64,000 nt of DNA from Nocardia nova SH22a (GTDB lineage: Bacteria; Actinomycetota; Actinomycetes; Mycobacteriales; Mycobacteriaceae), in NCBI RefSeq assembly GCF_000523235.1, contig NZ_CP006850.1:2108001-2172000 (forward strand), in the 5' to 3' direction. Positions 8,514 through 17,023 of the stretch are shown here, one piece after another. Every line of letters starts with the position of its first letter. Positions within the stretch are counted from its first letter, which is position 1. Made by a program: the position numbers and the translations under genes. Below the pieces are notes generated by a model that was not told the origin of the DNA, did not search any database, and was given only the letters and a program-made list of their open reading frames with translations.

Positions 8514-10022
8514 ATGGCAGCATCCGACGGCGCACTTGCCGAACACACCCCGATCGCGGTGATCGGCGCCGGAATCGCCGGTATCGGGCTCGCCGTGGCG
8601 TTGCGCGCGGCCGGATTCGAGGATTTCCTCATTCTGGAGCGCGCCGATGATCTCGGCGGCACCTGGCAGGCCAACACCTATCCGGGCTGCGCCTGCGATG
8701 TGCCCTCCCAGCTGTATTCCTATTCCTTCGCGCCCAATCCGGACTGGTCACGCACCTACGGCCGCCAGCCGGAGATCCTCGGCTACCTGCGGGGTGTGGC
8801 CGAGGACCACGACGCGGTGCGGCACATGCGTTTCGGCGCGGAGGTGCGGCGCGCGGAATGGGAGGAGTCGCAGCGGCGCTGGATCATCGATACCGGCAGC
8901 GGTGTGATCAGCGCCGATGTGCTGATCTCGGCGGTCGGCCCGTTCAGCGAGGCCAAGATCCCGAATATGCCGGGCCGGGAGAACTTCCGCGGCGCCCAGT
9001 TCCATTCGCTGCACTGGGATCACGACCACGATCTCACCGGCGAGCGGATCGCGGTCATCGGCACCGGCGCCTCCGCGGTGCAGTTCATTCCCGAGATCGC
9101 GCCGAAGGCCCAGCGGCTCACGGTGTTCCAGCGTTCCGCGCCGTGGATCGTGTCCCGGTTCGACCGGCCGACGCTGGGAGTGGAACGCGCGCTGCTGCGC
9201 CGGATCCCGGCCCTGAACATCGCCCTGCGCGGCGCGTACTACGCGGGAATCGAAAGTTTCGGGCTGGTCGGTTTCGTGGACCGCCGCTTCCGGCATCCGT
9301 TCCAGGCGCTGTCCGGCCTGCAACTGCGCCGCCAGGTGCGCGACCCGGAACTGCGCCGCACCCTCACCCCCGACTACATGATCGGCTGCAAGCGCGCGAT
9401 CTTCTCCGACGCCTACTATCCGGCGCTCACCCGCGAGAATGTCGAGGTGGTGACCTCGTCGATCGCCGAGATCCGCGCGGAATCCATCGTCACCACCGAC
9501 GGCACGGAGTATCCGGTCGACACCATCGTGTGGGGCACCGGATTCGGGGCGATTCCCGAACTCTACGACCGGATCGCGGGCGTCGGCGGGCGGACGGTGG
9601 CCGACCATTACCGCGACCGGCCCAGCAGCTATCTCGGCGCCGCGATCGCCGGATTCCCCAATATGTTCCTGACTCTCGGTCCGTTCGGCGCCGCGGGGAA
9701 CCAGTCCGCGATCTTCATGATCGAATCCCAGATCGCCTACATCGTCGACGCGCTGAAGACGTTGCGCGACAACGGTATCGACCGGGTCGAGGTCCGGGCC
9801 GGGGTGCAGCGGCAGTTCCTCGACGAGATGCGTGAGCGCAGCCGGGAAACGGTCTGGCTCGGCGGCGGCTGCGACAGCTACTACACCAACGACAAGGGCG
9901 AGAACGCGGGACTGTATCCGAACTGGAGTTTCGAATATCGTCGTCGTGTCGCGGCCTTCGACGCGCAGTCCTATCTGATGTCCCGGTCCCCGATGCCTTC
10001 CGCGGAGATGAGCAGCCGATGA
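8514..10022 (+). CDS. Flavin-containing Baeyer-Villiger-type monooxygenase
   Basis: A 502-residue FAD/NADPH monooxygenase that would insert oxygen next to a carbonyl or hydroxylate a lipophilic substrate. It has the FAD-binding GAGIAGIG at residues 16-23 and the diagnostic Baeyer-Villiger fingerprint FxGxxxHxxxW (FRGAQFHSLHW, about 158-168). The NADPH-binding GTGASAV follows near residue 184. ATG 8514 has AAAGGA upstream at good spacing. It resembles the MymA/EthA class of mycobacteria. With the downstream SDR it could oxidise an alcohol to a ketone and then to an ester. The actual substrate cannot be read from the sequence. Confidence 0.88.
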   Translation: MAASDGALAEHTPIAVIGAGIAGIGLAVALRAAGFEDFLILERADDLGGTWQANTYPGCACDVPSQLYSYSFAPNPDWSRTYGRQPEILGYLRGVAEDHDAVRHMRFGAEVRRAEWEESQRRWIIDTGSGVISADVLISAVGPFSEAKIPNMPGRENFRGAQFHSLHWDHDHDLTGERIAVIGTGASAVQFIPEIAPKAQRLTVFQRSAPWIVSRFDRPTLGVERALLRRIPALNIALRGAYYAGIESFGLVGFVDRRFRHPFQALSGLQLRRQVRDPELRRTLTPDYMIGCKRAIFSDAYYPALTRENVEVVTSSIAEIRAESIVTTDGTEYPVDTIVWGTGFGAIPELYDRIAGVGGRTVADHYRDRPSSYLGAAIAGFPNMFLTLGPFGAAGNQSAIFMIESQIAYIVDALKTLRDNGIDRVEVRAGVQRQFLDEMRERSRETVWLGGGCDSYYTNDKGENAGLYPNWSFEYRRRVAAFDAQSYLMSRSPMPSAEMSSR

Positions 10023-10930
10023 TCACTGGCCCGTTCGACATGGTGCGTTCGCTGTTGTCGCCCGTACTGGGTGCGCCCGAACGGCTCGAGGTCCGCGACC
10101 GGGTCGTGGTGATCACCGGCGGCGCCGCCGGGATCGGCGCCGAGCTGGCCCGGCTGCTCTACGACCGCGGCGCCTATGTGGCGCTGTTCGACATCGACGC
10201 CGACGCCGCCCGCGAGCGCGCGGCCGCGCTGGGGATCCGGGCCGTCGCACTCGGCGTCGACGTCGCCGACCGCGAGGGTGTGCGCGCGGCGATCGGGCAG
10301 GTGCGCGAGAGCCTCGGCCGGATCGACATCGTGATCGCCAACGCCGGTGTGGTGCCGCGCCCGGCCACCATCCGGCTGATGGACCCGGCGGATTTCGACC
10401 GGGTGCTCGCCATCAATCTCACCGGCGCCTTCAATACGATCCAGCCCGCCCTCGACGATGTCATCGCCGCGCGCGGACACGTCGAGGTGGTGTCCTCGTG
10501 CGCGGCCTTCGCGCCCGGAATGGGCGGTTCGCCCTACATGGTGAGCAAGGCCGGGGTGGAACAGCTCGGCCGCGCCCTGCGGGTCGAACTCGGCGGCACC
10601 GGCGCCACGGCCGGAATCGCCTATTTCGGCGTGGTGGAGACGGCCATGACCCACGGCACGCTCGACGAGGACGAATTGGGCGCCGAGATCGGCTCCCTGC
10701 TGCCCTGGCCGCTCGATCGGCGCATCACCGCCCAGCGGGCCGCGGAGGTCATCCTGGGCGCCGTGGAGCACCGATCCGCGCGTGCGATCGCCCCCGCGGG
10801 CTGGGAGCCCTATGCCCTGCTGCGCGGCGCGGTGAACGTGGCGCTGGATCACAAGCTCAGCGCCGACGAGCGGGTCCGGGCGCTGACCCGCAAGCTGGAG
10901 GAGCGCATTCTCGCCGATCGTGCCAGGTGA
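10019..10930 (+). CDS. Short-chain dehydrogenase, last gene of the operon
   Basis: A 303-residue SDR. The dinucleotide motif TGGAAGIG lies at about residues 34-41, NAG in VIANAGVV follows, and the active site has Ser of VVSSCAAF and Tyr/Lys of YMVSK. The ATG overlaps the stop of the monooxygenase (ATGA), so the two are translated together. An N-terminal extension of about 25 residues precedes the Rossmann fold. An SDR beside a Baeyer-Villiger enzyme commonly supplies the ketone, as in the mymA locus of M. tuberculosis; that pairing is inferred here. Confidence 0.87.
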   Translation: MITGPFDMVRSLLSPVLGAPERLEVRDRVVVITGGAAGIGAELARLLYDRGAYVALFDIDADAARERAAALGIRAVALGVDVADREGVRAAIGQVRESLGRIDIVIANAGVVPRPATIRLMDPADFDRVLAINLTGAFNTIQPALDDVIAARGHVEVVSSCAAFAPGMGGSPYMVSKAGVEQLGRALRVELGGTGATAGIAYFGVVETAMTHGTLDEDELGAEIGSLLPWPLDRRITAQRAAEVILGAVEHRSARAIAPAGWEPYALLRGAVNVALDHKLSADERVRALTRKLEERILADRAR

Positions 10931-10996
10931 CGGCCGATTCGAAGCTGAGAAAAATCATAGGAAGAGCACAGTCTGCCGTCAGGCACGCCCGGCACC

Positions 10997-11386
10997 ATGG
11001 ATCCCGAGGACGAACTCGGCGAGATGGGGTGTGCGATGGTCGACATCGAGATCACGGGTACGACGGTCACCGTTCATGTACGCGGCACGCACCGGCTGCT
11101 GGCCCTGTGCGAGCGAGTTCGTTTCGACCTGTCCGACATCGCCGCGGTCGCACCCGCCGAAGTGGATCTGCGGCCGCCGTGGGTGCGCGCGCCGGGCACC
11201 TTCCTGCCCGGTGTGATCGCGGCCGGGATCTTCCGGGGCAAGGGCCGCAAGGAATTCTGGGACACCCGCTTCGACGGCCGCGGGGTGCGGATCGAGTTGC
11301 GCGGCACCGAATTCACCCGGATCGTGGTGGATGTGGACGATCCGGACGAGGTGCGTCGCGTGCTGAGGCACGCCGTCGCGGCCTGA
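10997..11386 (+). CDS. Hypothetical protein, small alpha/beta
   Basis: A 129-residue soluble protein that I do not recognise. It consists of alternating beta-rich segments (VDIEITGTTVTVHVRG, RIELRGTEFTRIVVDVDD) and ends in VRRVLRHAVAA. The middle PPWVRAPGTFLPGVIAAGIFRGKGRKEFWDT resembles PH-like domains found in actinobacterial hypothetical proteins. Start choice is weak: ATG 10997 is longest, but ATG 11027 and 11036 are in frame and have more purine-rich upstream sequence. It follows the monooxygenase operon by 66 bp and could be its last member or a separate gene. Confidence 0.6.
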   Translation: MDPEDELGEMGCAMVDIEITGTTVTVHVRGTHRLLALCERVRFDLSDIAAVAPAEVDLRPPWVRAPGTFLPGVIAAGIFRGKGRKEFWDTRFDGRGVRIELRGTEFTRIVVDVDDPDEVRRVLRHAVAA

Positions 11387-11422
11387 GTCCTCGCTCGAAA
11401 ATCGCTGCGTCGCAGCCCCATT

Positions 11423-11463
11423 GCGACACGCCGAATCGGCGTGGCGCGCGCGACACGCCGAAT
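11423..11463. repeat. Dyad and direct repeat upstream of a membrane-protein gene
   Basis: The 14-bp word GCGACACGCCGAAT occurs at 11423-11436 and again at 11450-11463 (27-bp period). The first copy is also part of a perfect inverted repeat, CACGCCGA/TCGGCGTG (11427-11443, 1-bp centre). This looks like a regulator binding array about 120 bp ahead of the gene at 11586. Confidence 0.5.
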
Positions 11464-11585
11464 AGTCTGGCATTACGGCAAATCTGCAGTTTCGCAGACG
11501 GCGGTTCATCGACTATGAATGGCATGTGCCGTTCCCACTTCGTGAACACTTGCCGGCCACCGTTTCTCACCGGGCGGTGGTCTAG

Positions 11586-12773
11586 TTGACCGTCGAACAC
11601 CCCGGAGAAGATGAGGTCAGGCAGCTCGCGCGACGGGTCGAGAAGGCCCGCGGGCGGCTTGCTTACCAGTTCGATCCGGCTTTGACCGAGGCCCTCTCCG
11701 AGGGCGAGCTCCACGCCGAGCGCGAGCTCGCGGAGAAGATTCGCGAGCAGGAACGCGAACAGCGCTGGAAAAATGTTCAGGCGGCGGCGTCGACGTCCGA
11801 CCGCGCCAGGCAGACCTCCGAAGCGATCGCGAAGGCCGATATGCGAGATCTGTTGATGGCCCGCAAGGCAATTGCGGCGCAGCGACGAGAATCCAGCCCG
11901 CATGCCAAGCTGGCCTCCCTGTACCGGCATCGCGCGTGGTCGATGCGCGCGCTGGCCGGTGTCGTCATCGCGGGCATGCTGTGGTCCGCCGTCAACGTGC
12001 AGCACAACATCGCGCCCGGCGGCCCCAGTGATCCGCTGTACTGGTTCAGCTATCTGCTCGAAGCGATGATCAGCGTGTGTCTGGTCATCATCATGATCGG
12101 CACCAACAAGGTCGCCGAATGGGGCATCCTGCACAGCCGCCGTCAGGTCGCGATGGCCGAGCTGGCCCTGCTGGCCCTCACGGTCGGCCTGAACACCTAC
12201 CCGTACCTGCGCGGCGGTGACTGGTACAACGTCGGCGTGCACGCGGTGGCGCCGGTGATGATCGGTGTCGCGCTGCTGGTGCACGACGCGGCCAGCCAGC
12301 GCTACGGCCAGGCCATCACCCAGGCCACCGACCAGATCCGGGACCTGCCCGATCCGGCCGAGCAGATCCGGCGCAGCATGCCCACCTTCGTGAGCTTCAT
12401 CCGGCAGTCGGCCCCCGACACCCGGCCCACGCCGATGGCCGCCCTGCCGGGCGCGTCGGAGACTCCGGCCGCCGAACCGGAGGCCAAGGAGCCCACGCGG
12501 GTGGAAACCGTCGACCCGGTCGTCGAACCCGATATCTGGACCCCCAAGACGTCCAGCGTGCGGACCGACGCCACCGACGAGGCCGCCGACGGGAAGAAGA
12601 GCAAGCCGTCGAAAGCCGAAGCGCTCGATGACGATTCGGATCCGCTGAGCGACTACGACACCGGCCAGTTCCGCATCGCGGACACCCTCGAACAGGAACT
12701 CGCCGAACTGCGGGCCGAGCGCAAACGCGCCCGCGCCGCGAAACAGCGGCTGAACGGGTCCATCGTGGAGTAG
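11586..12773 (+). CDS. Four-helix membrane protein with charged N and C termini
   Basis: A 395-residue protein with a TTG start. Residues 1-115 are highly charged and probably coiled coil (EGELHAERELAEKIREQERE). Four hydrophobic segments follow, starting with SMRALAGVVIAGMLWSAVNV, then LLEAMISVCLVIIMIGT, MAELALLALTVGLN and VAPVMIGVALLV. The last 150 residues are acidic and proline-rich, ending in a second predicted coiled coil (EQELAELRAERKRARAAKQR). The topology resembles DUF2637/Spd-like actinobacterial membrane proteins that occur on conjugative elements, but no mobile genes adjoin it. A perfect terminator follows, so it is a single-gene transcript. The function is unknown. Confidence 0.65.
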   Translation: MTVEHPGEDEVRQLARRVEKARGRLAYQFDPALTEALSEGELHAERELAEKIREQEREQRWKNVQAAASTSDRARQTSEAIAKADMRDLLMARKAIAAQRRESSPHAKLASLYRHRAWSMRALAGVVIAGMLWSAVNVQHNIAPGGPSDPLYWFSYLLEAMISVCLVIIMIGTNKVAEWGILHSRRQVAMAELALLALTVGLNTYPYLRGGDWYNVGVHAVAPVMIGVALLVHDAASQRYGQAITQATDQIRDLPDPAEQIRRSMPTFVSFIRQSAPDTRPTPMAALPGASETPAAEPEAKEPTRVETVDPVVEPDIWTPKTSSVRTDATDEAADGKKSKPSKAEALDDDSDPLSDYDTGQFRIADTLEQELAELRAERKRARAAKQRLNGSIVE

Positions 12774-12805
12774 TCGGCCCCGCCCTTCCAACGCTTCCAT
12801 CCAGC

Positions 12806-12839
12806 ACGACAGCCCGGCGCATCAGCGCCGGGCTGTCGT
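12806..12839 (+). terminator. Intrinsic-type hairpin terminator
   Basis: A perfect 15-bp stem (ACGACAGCCCGGCGC and its complement) with an ATCA loop starts 32 bases after the stop of the membrane-protein gene. There is no clear T-tract, as is common in actinomycetes. Confidence 0.75.
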
Positions 12840-12993
12840 CGTATTCCGGCGGCCCCCGCCTCCGCGCGGCGTGGCTCGGATCACATTCGATAGCGAACGG
12901 CTACAGTGCCTGCGTTCAGCGCAGTCGTGGCCGGTGTTCGGCTGATCGCGAGGCCGACCGGGTTCGGGTGTCCCGTAAGACGCAGGAGGCGTG

Positions 12994-14037
12994 ATGAGCA
13001 TCCGTAGGCCCGCGATCGGCTTCGGGATCTTCGCGATCGTGTCGGTGCTGGTCACGGTGGTGATCTGGAATACCCTGTCGCGCACGGTGCAGGGGCCGGT
13101 GGACAAGTATTCGGCGATCTTCAGTGATGTGCTGGGGTTGCGGCCCAACGACGATGTGCGGATCGCGGGCGTCCGGGTGGGCAAGGTGACCGCGATCGAT
13201 CTGGATCAGGATCCGAAGACCAACAAGTCCCTCGCCCGGGTGACCTTCATGGTCCAGCGCGATCAGACATTGCACACCGACACCAAGGCGCTGGTCCGCT
13301 ATCAGAATCTGATCGGGCAGCGCTATCTGGCGCTGGCGCCGGGAACCGATCCCGACTCGCGCATCATGCGCGCGGGCGGCCGGATCCCGTTGGAACGGAC
13401 CGAACCCTCCTTCGACATCTCGGCCTTCCTCAACGGCTTCCAGCCGTTGTTCGAGAATCTGGCGCCCGAGCAGGTCAACGACCTGTCCACGACCCTGATC
13501 CAGGCGCTGCAGGGCGACGGGGTCTCGTTGTCCACCTTCATCACCCAGGCCGCGGCGCTGGCCTCGGACTTCCAGCGCCGGGATGCGATCCTCGGCGACA
13601 TCATCACCAATCTCTCCGGGGTGATGTCGGGCCTGGCCCGGCGCGGCGGTGAACTGGAAACCCTCATCACCCAGACCCGCGCACTGGTCGGCGGACTCTA
13701 CGAGCAGGGGCAGTCGCTACAGTCCTCGACGGTGCAGATCGCGAATGCCTCCCAGAGCCTGGTGGCCATGGTCGCCCAGGTGCAGCCCGAGCTCGCGCCC
13801 GCGCAGAATTCGACCTCCGCCGCACTGCGGCTGCTGATCGACAACGGTGCGAAATTGGACCAGGCCGCGATCGACCTGCCCGGAGTCCTGTCCGACGTGG
13901 GCAAGTTCACCAGCGACGGCGTCTTCGCCAGCGCCTACGTGTGCTCGCTGGACGTCTCGCTGTACGGGATCTTGTTCCCGCGCGGCATTTTCACGCAGAT
14001 CGGCGGCAATTCGCATTCGCAGGTGTGCCGGCCCTGA
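12994..14037 (+). CDS. Orphan MCE-family protein, MceB type
   Basis: A 347-residue MCE protein. An N-terminal signal-anchor helix (GIFAIVSVLVTVVIWNTL) is followed by the MlaD/MCE domain (YSAIFSDVLGLRPNDDVRIA, IGQRYLALAPG) and a long helical domain. The C-terminal block VCSLDVSLYGILFPRG matches the VCDL...G block of MceB proteins. MCE proteins form periplasm-spanning lipid-import tubes with YrbE permeases. Here it stands alone, with no yrbE or other mce genes nearby, which is unusual. ATG 12994 sits 4 bases after AGGAGG; the GTG at 12991 is too close to that site. Confidence 0.85.
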   Translation: MSIRRPAIGFGIFAIVSVLVTVVIWNTLSRTVQGPVDKYSAIFSDVLGLRPNDDVRIAGVRVGKVTAIDLDQDPKTNKSLARVTFMVQRDQTLHTDTKALVRYQNLIGQRYLALAPGTDPDSRIMRAGGRIPLERTEPSFDISAFLNGFQPLFENLAPEQVNDLSTTLIQALQGDGVSLSTFITQAAALASDFQRRDAILGDIITNLSGVMSGLARRGGELETLITQTRALVGGLYEQGQSLQSSTVQIANASQSLVAMVAQVQPELAPAQNSTSAALRLLIDNGAKLDQAAIDLPGVLSDVGKFTSDGVFASAYVCSLDVSLYGILFPRGIFTQIGGNSHSQVCRP

Positions 14038-14064
14038 GCGCGCAGGACCGGCACCGCGCTCAGG
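14033..14064. terminator. Bidirectional hairpin between convergent genes
   Basis: A 10-bp perfect stem CCTGAGCGCG/CGCGCTCAGG with a 12-base loop contains the stop codons of both the MceB-like gene and the GlsB-like gene. It can end both transcripts. Confidence 0.6.
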
Positions 14065-14323
14065 CCCGCCCGCGGATCGCCTTGTAGATGACGAGAATGA
14101 TGACCGCGCCCACGATGGCCCCCAGGAACGTGTGCTGCACCGGCGGATGGACGCTGAACTTGTGCGGCGCGAACACCAGACTGCCCAGGGTGCCACCGAC
14201 ATAGCCGCCGACGACGCCCAGCACAATGGTCAGGATCCAGCCGAAGTCCTCCTTGCCGGGAACCAGTAGACGAGCGATGGCTCCGGCGATCAGGCCGATG
14301 ATGATCATCGTGACGATACCCAT
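14060..14323 (-). CDS. GlsB/YeaQ/YmgE-family stress membrane protein
   Basis: A small 87-residue membrane protein with three hydrophobic helices (TMIIIGLIAGAIARLL, WILTIVLGVVGGYVGGTLG, LGAIVGAVIILVIYK) and the family pattern GLIAGAIARLLVPG near the N terminus. Members of this family (transglycosylase-associated protein) are linked to general stress or glucocorticoid-like response genes, but the biochemical role is not established. ATG 14323 has AAGGAG seven bases upstream; longer in-frame starts are ignored. It is followed by the hairpin shared with the MceB-like gene. Confidence 0.85.
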   Translation of the reverse strand: MGIVTMIIIGLIAGAIARLLVPGKEDFGWILTIVLGVVGGYVGGTLGSLVFAPHKFSVHPPVQHTFLGAIVGAVIILVIYKAIRGRA

Positions 14324-14482
14324 GATGAAACTCCTTGCGGGCGGTCCGATACGGGAGTCCGACCGTAGCAAGCGATGTGCCCGCTGCGCAGGCACATGTG
14401 CCGATGTTCACCGGACCGGCGCGATACCGGTTGAATCCTCGCGTACCGGGTATTCGACGCCGGATGACGAGCGTGAATACAA

Positions 14483-14514
14483 CTCCGCCCCAGGCGATTC
14501 GGCCCGGGGCGGAG
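14483..14514 (-). terminator. Hairpin terminator for the HdeD-like gene
   Basis: A 9-bp stem CTCCGCCCC/GGGGCGGAG with a 14-base loop lies 14-45 bases downstream of the stop codon of the minus-strand gene that ends at 14528. Confidence 0.55.
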
Positions 14515-14527
14515 GAGTCGGCTGTCG

Positions 14528-15118
14528 TTACAGCTCGGCGGGAGCCTTCTTGGCCACGCTGCGGACCTCGACGGCGTAGACGACCTCCATCACGCCCATG
14601 AAGATCAGCCACCAGCCCACCACCAGCGCCAGCACCGTGATCGAGTGGATCGGCCAGACCACCAGTGCGATACCGCCGATCAGCAGCATGATGCCGAAGA
14701 AGATCGACCAGCCGCGTCCCGGAACGCCCTGCGGTGCTTCGGCTCCGGCGACCATGGCCGCGATCCCCCGGAACAGCCAGCTGATCCCGATCCACAGGCC
14801 CAGCAGCACAAGCGAATTGCCGATGCTGCGGAAGGCGAAGAAGGCCAGGATGAACGACAGGATGCCGCTGATCATGGTCAGGACCCGATATCCCGTGCTG
14901 ACATGCGGTCCGAATGCGGCGACCAGCTGCAGGATTCCGGAGATCAGCAGGTAGATACCGAACAGGATTCCGGCCACGGCGAGGGTGGGCCCGGGCCAGA
15001 TGAGCACGATGATGCCGACGATCACCGACAACAGGCCGATGACCAGCAACGATTGCCATGCGCCACGGGCCAGTTGATGCAGCGGCCCGAACTGAACTCC
15101 TTCTTTGCTGGTTGTCAT
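14528..15118 (-). CDS. HdeD-family (DUF308) membrane protein
   Basis: A 196-residue integral membrane protein with six predicted helices in three pairs, such as SLLVIGLLSVIVGIIVLIWPG, GILFGIYLLISGILQLVAAF and SIFFGIMLLIGGIALVVWPI. The repeated WPG/WPI ends are typical of DUF308/HdeD proteins, associated in E. coli with acid resistance. ATG 15118 begins the conserved part (MTTSKEG); the upstream ATG 15145 adds nine unlikely residues. It is adjacent to a GlsB-like stress gene on the same strand, which suggests a stress-related pair, each with its own terminator. Confidence 0.85.
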   Translation of the reverse strand: MTTSKEGVQFGPLHQLARGAWQSLLVIGLLSVIVGIIVLIWPGPTLAVAGILFGIYLLISGILQLVAAFGPHVSTGYRVLTMISGILSFILAFFAFRSIGNSLVLLGLWIGISWLFRGIAAMVAGAEAPQGVPGRGWSIFFGIMLLIGGIALVVWPIHSITVLALVVGWWLIFMGVMEVVYAVEVRSVAKKAPAEL

Positions 15119-15243
15119 GTGGGCAGAATAAGTCCAGCAGGTCAAGTAGCGGACGATTAACCAGTATCGAACCAGTTACGGTGCCACCGGGAATGCCGGG
15201 CGGCACGCCGACCGTGCGGCGGAACCGCTCCCGCGAGCGGCTG

Positions 15244-15873
15244 TCACGCTGACGCGTCGCGTACTCCGTAGTCGCCGAGGGCGGGTTCCAGCAGGTCGAA
15301 TATTCGATCGGCCTCGGTGGTGACCGTCGCGGTGAGGTGCCGCGGGGAGGCTCCGGACAGCTGGAGTTCCTGAATGCGGTCGAACAGGAGCCGGTAGGCC
15401 GCGGCGAACTGTGCCGCCGCCGCCCGGCGCAGCAGTTCGTCGCCTGGAAGGACCGCTGCCAGGGCATGTTCGCGCAGGTCGTGCAGTTCGCGGATCCGCG
15501 CGGTCAGGGTGGGGCTGTCGGCGAGCATCCGGCTGAAATCGGGGCCGGAGAAACCGGCATCGGCGGAATGCGCCGCCGCGGCCGAATGGAATCGGCGCCG
15601 TACGGCCGTGAGCACCGGTTCGCGGTCACCGCGCAGGTCGGCCGCCTCGGCGAGGACGGCGACGAAGCGTTCGTGGTGGTCCAGTGCCAGATCTTCCTTG
15701 CGCGGGAAGTAGTTGGTGACGGTCTTCTTGGCCACCCGGGCGGCCGCCGCGATCTCCGCGATCGTGGTCGATTCGAAGCCGCGCTCGATGAACAGGCGGG
15801 TCGCGGTGTCGGAGATCTCCTGGCGGGTCTGTTGCTTCTTCGTTTCCCGTAGTCCTGGTGCGGTACTGGTCAC
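15244..15873 (-). CDS. TetR-family transcriptional regulator
   Basis: A 209-residue regulator. The N-terminal HTH region reads TTIAEIAAAARVAKKTVTNYFPRKEDL at about residues 36-62. The C-terminal domain resembles MftR/actinobacterial TetR proteins with a conserved FxxRixeL pattern. It is divergent from a quinone-oxidoreductase-like gene at 16079, and a dyad with 7-bp arms lies in the gap, so mutual regulation is likely. The effector is unknown. Confidence 0.87.
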   Translation of the reverse strand: MTSTAPGLRETKKQQTRQEISDTATRLFIERGFESTTIAEIAAAARVAKKTVTNYFPRKEDLALDHHERFVAVLAEAADLRGDREPVLTAVRRRFHSAAAAHSADAGFSGPDFSRMLADSPTLTARIRELHDLREHALAAVLPGDELLRRAAAAQFAAAYRLLFDRIQELQLSGASPRHLTATVTTEADRIFDLLEPALGDYGVRDASA

Positions 15874-15923
15874 GGGAAAATGTTACCACCGACATAAAAA
15901 TCATCTTGACGCATCTAGTGCAC

Positions 15924-15939
15924 CCGACGTAAAGTTACG
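15924..15939. promoter_or_regulatory. Probable TetR operator
   Basis: GACGTAA and TTACGTC form a perfect inverted repeat around AG, 50 bp upstream of the TetR start codon in the divergent intergenic region. Confidence 0.5.
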
Positions 15940-16078
15940 TCCGTCATAAGAAACGAGTACGGATGCATGGTGCCGCGTAACAGTTGCCGATCACAGGCGT
16001 GGGCGGTGCGAACCGGCCGCACCCACTCGTTCCGGAATCCTCGCGGCTGCTCGCTGCCCAGCTCGAAAGGCACTGTCG

Positions 16079-17011
16079 GTGCGCGCAATTCAGTTCTCGG
16101 CCCGGGCCGATCGGCTGCCCGGCTCCCGCATCGCCGACGTACCGCGACCGGAGCCGGGGCCCGGACAACTTCTCGTTCGCACCGAAGTGGCCGGTGTCGG
16201 AGTCGGATCGGTGCGGATGCTGTGCGCCGATGCCGCCGCGGATCCCAGCGGCGAGATGGTCGGGACGGTCGTGGCGGCCGGGCCCGACGTCGATGACAGG
16301 TGGATCGGAACGCGGGTCGGCGGTGTGGTGTTCGATGCCGTGTACGCCGAATACGTCTGCGCCGCACCGGCGCTGGTCACCGAGATTCCCGAGGGAGTGG
16401 ATGCGGCCGCCGCGCTGGCGCTGGTCCGTGGTGGGCTGGTCGCCCTGGGGGCGCTGCGTGCGGCGGGATCGGTGGCGGGAAAGTCGGTACTGATCACCGG
16501 CGCCGCCAGCGGATCGGGGCATCTGGCAGTGCAGCTCGCTCGCGTGGCGGGTGCGTCGGAGGTGACCGCCGCGGTCGGCTCGGCCGGCAAGTTCGACTTC
16601 GTCGCCGAGTGTGGCGCCGACCGGGCGCTGACCTACGACCGGCCGTGGCCCGAGGGTATCGATGTCGTGCTCGACGGGGTCGGCGGGGAACTCGTCCAGC
16701 GCGGTGTGGACGCGCTCGCACCGCACGGCACCCTGGTCGCCTACAGTGCCGGTGGCGGCGCGGTCGATGCCTCCAGCCTGCTGGGCGGGCTGAAGACCGT
16801 TACCGGATTCTCGATAGGGCTACCGGCCCGGACGCGGCCGCAGTTGATCGCCGGGGATCGGGCCCGGCTGTGGGAACTGCTGGGGGAGAAGAAGATCCGC
16901 CCACGGGTACGTGTGCACGGGTGGGCGGAGATGGACGCGGTACTGGAGTCGGTCGCTACCCGCCGCAACCTCGGACGGATGGCTGTCGGCACGGACATCG
17001 ACGCGCGGTGA
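16079..17011 (+). CDS. Zinc-type alcohol dehydrogenase/quinone oxidoreductase family protein
   Basis: A 310-residue MDR-superfamily NADPH oxidoreductase. An N-terminal GroES-like domain (ADVPRPEPGPGQLLVRTEVAG) is followed by a Rossmann domain with TGAASGSGHLAVQLARVAG at about residues 140-158. The catalytic zinc cysteine/histidine set is not apparent, which places it with quinone-oxidoreductase-like members. The GTG start has GAAAGG upstream. It is divergent from a TetR regulator that probably controls it and convergent with the thioesterase at the end of the nlt-like operon, 12 bp away. The substrate is unknown. Confidence 0.82.
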   Translation: MRAIQFSARADRLPGSRIADVPRPEPGPGQLLVRTEVAGVGVGSVRMLCADAAADPSGEMVGTVVAAGPDVDDRWIGTRVGGVVFDAVYAEYVCAAPALVTEIPEGVDAAAALALVRGGLVALGALRAAGSVAGKSVLITGAASGSGHLAVQLARVAGASEVTAAVGSAGKFDFVAECGADRALTYDRPWPEGIDVVLDGVGGELVQRGVDALAPHGTLVAYSAGGGAVDASSLLGGLKTVTGFSIGLPARTRPQLIAGDRARLWELLGEKKIRPRVRVHGWAEMDAVLESVATRRNLGRMAVGTDIDAR

Positions 17012-17023
17012 GCCCGGCGGCGC

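Noticed and set aside
11586..12773. Integrated conjugative element
   Set aside because: The membrane protein resembles plasmid-spread proteins in topology, but there is no integrase, replication or transfer gene, tRNA or att-like repeat nearby.
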